Made by a program: the position numbers and the translations under genes. A stretch of 9,667 nt of DNA from an uncultured Christensenella sp. GTDB taxonomy: Bacteria > Bacillota > Clostridia > Christensenellales > Borkfalkiaceae. This document shows positions 4,615-9,667 of the stretch, in pieces (the first letter of the stretch is position 1; the number at the start of each line of letters is the position of its first letter). A model generated the notes under the pieces. It was not told the DNA's origin. It was given only the letters and a program-made list of their open reading frames with translations, and did no database searches. Where the stretch lies: assembly GCA_910585235.1 (NCBI GenBank), contig CAJUCM010000008.1:1-9667 (forward strand), given 5' to 3'.

Positions 4615-5099
4615 TGTTTTTCCTCTTTGAAAACGGTATCGAGCGCCCTGTACCACGCTTCCGCCGTAAAGCGCGGATTGGCTGGCGAAGTGGAACTGAG
4701 TTTTTGCGTAACGGACAACAGCGACGGAAATTCCTTTTCAAGTAATTCGTAGGACTTGTTCCCGTTGCAGAATATCCGTCCGATCCCGCTTTCGTTCAGC
4801 AATGCGGGAAGATCGGCGACCTCCTCTTCCCGGATAGACGCGTCCTTCGATCCGTCGATCTCACAGGAGATCACGACGTCCCAGAGCGCAATCCTACGGC
4901 GCCTTAAAAAATCCTGTTTTCCCGCAATATCCGCGGGGACGGATTCGCCGAAATACCCGCAGACCGTCTTCCAGAATCTGTTCTGCGGATTGCCGTAATA
5001 GAAGCCCTCTTTCCTGCTCATGACCGAGGGAAAGCTCCCTAAAATAAGCAGAACGCTCTCCTCTGTATAGAAGGGCGCAAACCCCTTGACCGCCGTCAC
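4611..5099 (-). CDS. DNA-deoxyinosine glycosylase, UDG superfamily family 6 (162 aa)
   Basis: It excises hypoxanthine, the product of adenine deamination, from DNA and so starts base excision repair. Motifs typical of the hypoxanthine-DNA glycosylase branch are visible: LILGSFPS (residues 18-25), FYYGNPQNRFW (33-43), ALWDVV (71-76) and STSPANPRFT (136-145, the loop that inserts into DNA). The length fits the family. The start is GTG 5099-5097, overlapping the TGA of the upstream peptidase gene (GTGA); no ATG in a sensible place exists, and the ribosome site is weak, so coupling is likely. It sits next to a second DNA glycosylase with a 4-base overlap. Confidence 0.88.
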   Translation of the reverse strand: MTAVKGFAPFYTEESVLLILGSFPSVMSRKEGFYYGNPQNRFWKTVCGYFGESVPADIAGKQDFLRRRRIALWDVVISCEIDGSKDASIREEEVADLPALLNESGIGRIFCNGNKSYELLEKEFPSLLSVTQKLSSTSPANPRFTAEAWYRALDTVFKEEKQ

Positions 5100-6334
5100 G
5101 GCAGGATCGCCTTTTTCAGATTGCCGACGCTCGCAGACGACGCGCGGGAAAAATCGAAACTGTTTTTGACGACGCGGCGAATATCCTCCTCGCTGACGGC
5201 GGAAATTTCCGCCATGCGCTTTTCAAAATCATAGACTTCGTTTTTATAGAGCATCTGCTTGCCGTACAGCAGCATTTGCGAAGCGGTGTTTTCCTGCGCA
5301 TAGATATTGCTCGAACGGAGCTGTTCTTTGCCGCGGCGGAATTCCTCCTCCGTCATGCCCTCATGCGCAAATGCGCATATGACTTCTTTGACCGCTTTTG
5401 CGGCGTCCTCCGCCTTTTGCGGATTCACGCCCGCATACACCGTAAACAGCCCCGCTTCCGCGTAGTGCGAAGAATAGGAATAGACGGAATAGGCAAGTCC
5501 CAATTCCTCCCTGACTTTCTTAAAGAGACGCGAACTCATGCCCCCGCCGAGGACGGCGTTCATGACCTGCGTTGCCGCAAAATCTTTGTGGTCGCGTTCA
5601 ACGCAGGGGAACCCGAATGCGAAGTGCGCCTGTTCGATGGGCTTTTTGCGGAAGAGATTCTCCCCGTGCCACACGACCTTTTTCTTTCGCTCGGTAAAAT
5701 TCCTGCATTCCATATCGCCGAAATAGCGCGACGCAAGCTCTTCCGCCGCTTCGGGCGCAATGTTCCCCGCAAAGGAAATGACAATATTCTGCGGACAGTA
5801 GCGCTCTTCTTTATAGGCGAAGATGTCTTCGCGCGTGAATCCTTTCACGTTTTCGGCGGGTCCCAAAATATTTCTGCCGTAGTTTCCGCTTCCGAACGAG
5901 GCGCGCGACAGAAGATCGAGACAGAGATCGTCGGGCGTATCCTCGTCCATATTGATCTCTTCGACGACGACGCCTTTTTCCCGCTCCATTTCCTCTTCGG
6001 GAAAGGTACTGTTCAGAAACAGATCCGCAAGCAGGGTGAAGGCTTCGCCCGCATGGTCGGAAGTGGATTTTGCATAATAGCAGGTCAGATCTTTCCCCGT
6101 AAACGCATTGACCTGCGCGCCGAGCGCGTCGAACGCGTCGGAAATTTCAAACGCGCTGCGCGTTTTCGTCCCCTTGAACTGCATGTGTTCGATAAAGTGG
6201 GAGATCCCGTCCTCCGCGTCCGTTTCGTACGCGGCGCCCGTACCGACGAGAATCCCCATCGTGACGGACAGAAGTCCCTCCATGCTTTTGACGACGACGC
6301 GAACGCCGTTTTTGAGTGTGACTGATTTTACCAT
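5096..6334 (-). CDS. M16 family zinc metallopeptidase (412 aa)
   Basis: This is an insulinase-like peptidase of the bacterial processing-peptidase type, probably cytosolic because no signal peptide is seen. The inverted zinc motif HFIEH (residues 46-50) supplies two His ligands and the catalytic Glu49, and the distal Glu ligand is at 125/126 (VVVEEINM). The second M16 domain has the conserved GGGMSSRLF...REELGLAYS block (263-283), including Arg269 and Tyr282. The length equals that of B. subtilis MlpA/YmxG. ATG 6334 has AGGAG 7 bases upstream. It follows the deacetylase gene by 24 bases, the same order as ylxY-mlpA in Bacillus. The substrate is unknown; in B. subtilis the homologue affects extracellular protease production. 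Confidence 0.93.
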   Translation of the reverse strand: MVKSVTLKNGVRVVVKSMEGLLSVTMGILVGTGAAYETDAEDGISHFIEHMQFKGTKTRSAFEISDAFDALGAQVNAFTGKDLTCYYAKSTSDHAGEAFTLLADLFLNSTFPEEEMEREKGVVVEEINMDEDTPDDLCLDLLSRASFGSGNYGRNILGPAENVKGFTREDIFAYKEERYCPQNIVISFAGNIAPEAAEELASRYFGDMECRNFTERKKKVVWHGENLFRKKPIEQAHFAFGFPCVERDHKDFAATQVMNAVLGGGMSSRLFKKVREELGLAYSVYSYSSHYAEAGLFTVYAGVNPQKAEDAAKAVKEVICAFAHEGMTEEEFRRGKEQLRSSNIYAQENTASQMLLYGKQMLYKNEVYDFEKRMAEISAVSEEDIRRVVKNSFDFSRASSASVGNLKKAILP

Positions 6335-6358
6335 TTTTTCTCCTTGTATGTATTTTGG

Positions 6359-7066
6359 CTAACTTTGTAAAATATTTTCGCTGACGGTGACCGTTTTCAG
6401 TCCCGCTTCCGCATAGTGTTTCAGAATGGACGGAAGCGCTTCCAGCGTGTGCGCCATGGGATGCATTAAAATGAGATCGCCGCCCGTGGCGTTTTTGGTC
6501 GCCCGCGTGAAGCAGTCCGAAACGTTCTTGTCCCGCCAGTCGATCGTATCCTTGCTCCACATGACCGTCTTTAATCCGAGCTCCCGCGCCGCCTTGACCG
6601 TATCGTCGTTATACGCTCCCGACGGGGGCGCGAAGAGCGTAACGGTCACGCCCGCCGCCGTCGAAATAAAATCGACGCTCGTTTTGATCTCCTGATAGTT
6701 GGCGGAATAGTCGAGCTTATTATGGTCGCGGTGAAAGTAGCCGTGCGATCCGATCTCATGCCCGCGGGAGGCAATTTCTTTGAGGCATTCCACGTTGTCG
6801 TCCGCCCAGCTCCCGCCGATAAAGAAGGTCGCTTTGGCGCCGTATTCGTCCAAAACGCCGAGAATGCCGTACACCTCTTTCGTCCCCCAATAGACGTTGA
6901 ACATCAAAGAGACGCCGTCCGCGGACGCTCCCTTATAATAGACCTCGTCTTTAACGCCCGCAACGCTCTTTGCCTTCGGCAGAAAACAGACCGTGCTCAC
7001 GAGAGTGATAATGACGACTAAAATACAGTTGGTAATTGCGGCGACCGCGCGTGAATTTCTTTTCAA
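6359..7066 (-). CDS. YlxY-like polysaccharide deacetylase homologue, membrane-anchored (235 aa)
   Basis: It has a NodB/CE4 fold. An N-terminal anchor (residues about 8-29, ITNCILVVIITLVSTVCF) would place the domain outside the membrane. Catalytic motifs are partly degenerate: motif 1 TFDDG is MFNVYWG (55-61), losing the catalytic and one metal Asp; motif 2 H-x3-H is kept (His108, His112); motif 3 R-x-P-x-G is FAPPSG (145-150) without Arg; motif 4 is DTIDW (173-177); motif 5 is LMH (200-202). Clostridial PdaB/YlxY-type proteins share such changes, so activity may be altered or absent. The start is TTG 7066-7064 with GAGG 8 bases upstream; no ATG is available. It lies 70 bases after mutS2 with no terminator between, and it heads the ylxY-mlpA-like pair. 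Confidence 0.88.
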   Translation of the reverse strand: MKRNSRAVAAITNCILVVIITLVSTVCFLPKAKSVAGVKDEVYYKGASADGVSLMFNVYWGTKEVYGILGVLDEYGAKATFFIGGSWADDNVECLKEIASRGHEIGSHGYFHRDHNKLDYSANYQEIKTSVDFISTAAGVTVTLFAPPSGAYNDDTVKAARELGLKTVMWSKDTIDWRDKNVSDCFTRATKNATGGDLILMHPMAHTLEALPSILKHYAEAGLKTVTVSENILQS

Positions 7067-7136
7067 TCAGTTTACCTCAAAATATAAAACCTTATCACAG
7101 CATTTTATTGAGATAAACAAAAATTTATGACTTGTA

Positions 7137-9488
7137 CTATTTGAGTTTTACGATCGTAACGCCCGATTCCCCCTCGCCGTACACGCCGAGACGAAACTCC
7201 TTGACCCTGCGGTGCGTTCTCAACAGGTCGTGGATCGCCTTTCTCAGTTTCCCCGTACCCATGCCGTGGACGATGCGCACTTCGCCGAGATTTGAAACGA
7301 CTGCGGAATCGAGGAAGTTCTCCACTTCCAGACACGCCTCCAAAGCGCTCAGCCCAATCACGTTGACTTCCCGCACGGGCATGGGGCGGTCGTTGAGATT
7401 TTTTACGACGCGCACTTTCTCTTCCTTCTTCTGCGACCTCGCGCGCGGAAGAAACAAATCGTCCGCCTTGACCCGCACGCGGATGGAACCGCACTGCACT
7501 TCCGCTTCTTGGCGCTCCCGTTTGACGGCGCGCACGATCCCTTCCGCGTCCATACTGCCCACGGTCACGGTATCTCCCTCTTTGAGCGTTTTCCAATCGA
7601 CGGGAACGAGGCGGGCGGGCAAATCCTCTTTCTCCACCGCGCTCTTTTCCAATTTGTTTTTCAAGGTGCGCGCCTGAATGAGATCGCTCTCCGTAAGCGT
7701 TTTTTTACGGAATATCTCTTCGATCCCGTCAAGAAGCTCTTCCGCTTCGGCAGTGCGTTCCGCAACGATCCGCCGCGCCTCCGCTTTGGAGGAGAGCAAA
7801 AACCGCTCTCTTTCCCTACGGAATTTTTCCTCTTCTTTTTCGAGCGCGGCGATCCGCTCGCGCCATTCTTCACGGAGCAAAGCCGTTTCGCGTTCAATCT
7901 CCTCCGCGCGCACACGGCTCTGTTCGGCGTTCTGCAACGTTTTTTCGTAATTCTTCGCGCCGTCGGAGAGGAAACTTCTCGCCTCTTCGACGATCTCTTC
8001 GTCCACGCCCAGCCTTTTGCAGATCGCAAGCGCGTTGGAGGAGCCCGAAACGCCCATTTTTAAGCGGAAGAGCGGGCGGAAGTCCGCCGCGTCAAATTCC
8101 ATACAGCCGTTTTCAAGCCCCTCTTTTCGGTAAGCAAACTCTTTGAGCGCGCCGTAGTGCGTCGTGACGATCCCGACAGAATTTTTTTTGACGAGCGCGG
8201 AGAGAACGGCGGTCGCAAGCGCCTGCCCCTCTTCGGGATCCGTGCCGCCGCCCGGTTCGTCGATGAGGACGAGGGAACGGGAATCCGCTCTCTCCAAAAT
8301 TTCTTTGATGTTGACGATATGCGAAGAGAACGTCGAAAGGTTTTCTTCGATGGACTGACTGTCGCCCGCGTCGCAATATACGCCGCCGAACACGGAGAGC
8401 CGCGTTCCGCTCAATGCCGGCACAAACAGCCCGCAGGAAGCCATGAGCGAAAAGAGCCCGCACATCTTCAACGTAACGGTCTTGCCGCCCGTATTGGACC
8501 CGCTTAAAACGAGGAAACGGCACTTTTCGCCCACGCTCACCGAGACGGGGACCGCCGTCTTTTTATCGAGAAGCGGGTGTCTGCCCTTGATAATATCGAT
8601 GATCCCCTTTGCATTGAGTTCGGGCTTTACGCCCCTGATCTCGTGCGCGTATTCGGCGCGGGCGAATACGGCGTCCGCCTCCGTCACCGCCTCTACGTCC
8701 CGTACGATCTCCTCCGCGATCGCGCCTACTTTTGCGGAGAGCTCTTTGAGAATACGCGCCTCCTCTTCCTTTTCGTCGAGGGAAAGGGTGAGAAGCTCGT
8801 TGTTCATATCGAAAATTTCTTCGGGTTCGATAAACACCGTCGCGCCCGTTGCGGATCTGTCGTGTACGAATCCTTTGATACTGCGCTTATATTCCGCTTT
8901 GACGGGAACGACGAAGCGGTCGCCCCGCACCGTCACGATCCCCTCCTGCAAAAATTTGCGGTCGCTCCCTGTCAGATACTCCGAAAGGCGCGCTCTGATC
9001 CTTTCGCCCGTCAAACGCTTTTCCCTACGGATTGCAAACAGGCGTTCGCTCGCATTGTCCGCGATCTCGTTTTCGCCGACGATCTTATCGGTAATTTCCT
9101 TTTCCAGACTCTCGCGCGGAACGATCGGAGAAACGAGTTCTTTCATTCTGACGATCCGTCCGTCCGCATTCGCAACGCCCGTATAGAGAACGCGTGCGGA
9201 AGCCAACAGTCTTGCGATTTCACTCAGCTCCGAACAGGTGAGCGACGCCCCTTTGCCCGCGCGCTCCGCTTTATCGCCGAGCGGAGGAAAATAGGGAATG
9301 CTTCCGACGCCGATCTCAAAGAGCAGCGCATACGCCTCTTCGGTCAGTTCCAATCTCTCTTTCGCAGTATTCAACTCGGTCGCGGGCGTAAATGCGTTCA
9401 CCCGCTCTTTACCCGCTTCCGTCACGGCATAACCCGCGACGAACGAGAATATTTTATCGAGTTCCAGACGTTTATGATCGCTTGTCAT
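7137..9488 (-). CDS. mutS2: MutS2 family ATPase with C-terminal Smr domain (783 aa)
   Basis: MutS2 is a DNA- or ribosome-acting ATPase: in different bacteria it suppresses recombination or splits collided ribosomes. Residues 1-310 are the core and lever regions. The ATPase has Walker A GSNTGGKT (330-337), a STFSSHIVNI segment (385-394), Walker B LVLIDEP (407-412), GGGTDP (413-418) and the TTHY switch (442-445). Residues about 505-620 are a long charged coiled coil, about 630-680 a KOW-like beta region, and 705-783 the Smr domain with HGMGTGKLR (741-749). The usual LDLRG motif at the Smr start is VNVIG (708-712). The length is normal. ATG 9488 has AGGAG 6 bases upstream and overlaps the previous stop (ATGA). 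It leads the rest of the minus-strand cluster. Confidence 0.97.
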   Translation of the reverse strand: MTSDHKRLELDKIFSFVAGYAVTEAGKERVNAFTPATELNTAKERLELTEEAYALLFEIGVGSIPYFPPLGDKAERAGKGASLTCSELSEIARLLASARVLYTGVANADGRIVRMKELVSPIVPRESLEKEITDKIVGENEIADNASERLFAIRREKRLTGERIRARLSEYLTGSDRKFLQEGIVTVRGDRFVVPVKAEYKRSIKGFVHDRSATGATVFIEPEEIFDMNNELLTLSLDEKEEEARILKELSAKVGAIAEEIVRDVEAVTEADAVFARAEYAHEIRGVKPELNAKGIIDIIKGRHPLLDKKTAVPVSVSVGEKCRFLVLSGSNTGGKTVTLKMCGLFSLMASCGLFVPALSGTRLSVFGGVYCDAGDSQSIEENLSTFSSHIVNIKEILERADSRSLVLIDEPGGGTDPEEGQALATAVLSALVKKNSVGIVTTHYGALKEFAYRKEGLENGCMEFDAADFRPLFRLKMGVSGSSNALAICKRLGVDEEIVEEARSFLSDGAKNYEKTLQNAEQSRVRAEEIERETALLREEWRERIAALEKEEEKFRRERERFLLSSKAEARRIVAERTAEAEELLDGIEEIFRKKTLTESDLIQARTLKNKLEKSAVEKEDLPARLVPVDWKTLKEGDTVTVGSMDAEGIVRAVKRERQEAEVQCGSIRVRVKADDLFLPRARSQKKEEKVRVVKNLNDRPMPVREVNVIGLSALEACLEVENFLDSAVVSNLGEVRIVHGMGTGKLRKAIHDLLRTHRRVKEFRLGVYGEGESGVTIVKLK

Positions 9489-9667
9489 AACATACTCCTA
9501 TCCGAATGCCCCCGCGTCGTTCCCATTCCTTCCATATCCGCAAGGGAATGATCCAAAAGAACGTTCCCGCCGCATATGCCCATATTCAGCAATGCGCAGT
9601 TGTACACTTCAAACCGGCACGCGTTTGCAATGCGGTATCTCGTCATCGGGAACGCCCGCCCCTCTTC
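9485..9667 (-). CDS. C-terminal 60 residues of an unrecognised protein, cut by window
   Basis: Only one minus-strand frame is open from the right edge; it ends at TGA 9487-9485, overlapping the mutS2 ATG by four bases, so the two genes are coupled in one operon. The visible tail contains RYRIANACRFEVYNC, ICGGNVLLDHS and ends DRSML, with three cysteines spaced C-x6-C-x7-C. The other two frames have early stops. In Clostridia mutS2 often follows a U32 peptidase gene, but I do not see a U32 signature in this tail and do not assign a family. Confidence 0.65.
   Translation of the reverse strand, partial: EEGRAFPMTRYRIANACRFEVYNCALLNMGICGGNVLLDHSLADMEGMGTTRGHSDRSML

Noticed and set aside
5276..6325. 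Plus-strand open frame of 349 codons opposite the M16 peptidase gene
   Set aside because: It is antisense to a gene with intact zinc-peptidase motifs and has no recognisable domain; it is a codon-bias shadow.
7067..7136. Possible promoter in the AT-rich gap before the deacetylase gene
   Set aside because: TAAAAT and TATATT boxes occur but none has a -35 box at 16-18 bases; only a weak extended -10 (TGTGATAAG) remains, which is not enough.
8577..9551. Long plus-strand open frame (324 codons) opposite mutS2
   Set aside because: It lies antisense to a well-supported gene, has no convincing ribosome site, and its product is a Phe/Arg-rich mirror of the GC-biased mutS2 codons.
1..9667. CRISPR array, insertion sequence or toxin-antitoxin pair
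   Set aside because: No regularly spaced repeats, transposase motifs or recognisable toxin-antitoxin pair were seen; the small cysteine-rich genes have no such signature.

Overview
The window joins two kinds of DNA. Positions 1 to about 3210 are the integrase end of an integrated genetic element (prophage, phage satellite or integrative element; too little is visible to say which). Positions about 3210 to 9667 are chromosomal backbone, all transcribed on the minus strand. The host looks like a Gram-positive Firmicute of the Clostridia type. This rests on near-perfect TTGACA-N17-TATAAT promoters, strong GGAGG-type ribosome sites, ATGA/GTGA-coupled genes, MutS2, and a YlxY-like deacetylase followed by an M16 peptidase as in Bacillus/Clostridia. 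No species can be named from sequence alone.

Element, left to right: five small minus-strand genes (one cut by the window edge) run leftward as one tightly packed operon. Two of them are cysteine-rich and share a C-x2-C-x13-C core; the first gene of the operon has a very basic tail. A 248-base control region (1261-1508) holds back-to-back promoters and two operator-like inverted repeats of identical architecture, one at the leftward start site and one on the -35 box of the repressor promoter. A small Cro/CI-type repressor and a tyrosine recombinase follow on the plus strand. The recombinase ends 63 bases before the 3' end of a tRNA-Glu(CTC) gene, the expected arrangement for integration into a tRNA 3' end. 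An 18-bp hairpin between them can terminate transcription in both directions. The second attachment site must lie left of the window.

Backbone, in transcription order (right to left): the C-terminus of an unrecognised gene; mutS2; a YlxY-like polysaccharide deacetylase homologue with degenerate catalytic motifs; an M16 zinc peptidase; a family-6 (deoxyinosine-type) DNA glycosylase; and an AlkD-like alkylpurine DNA glycosylase. Gene ends overlap by 4 bases at three junctions, which suggests one operon with a DNA-repair flavour. Then come three separately promoted units: acpP with a consensus promoter, a 6S RNA of about 184 nt recognised from its promoter, rod-like fold, central-bubble hairpin and U-tract, and tRNA-Glu(CTC).

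The most informative observations are the previously untracked 6S RNA, the paired operator switch of the element, the tRNA-Glu junction with its shared terminator, and the catalytic-motif losses in the MutS2 Smr domain and in the deacetylase. I found no clear sign of a wholly new defence or mobile system inside the visible part.
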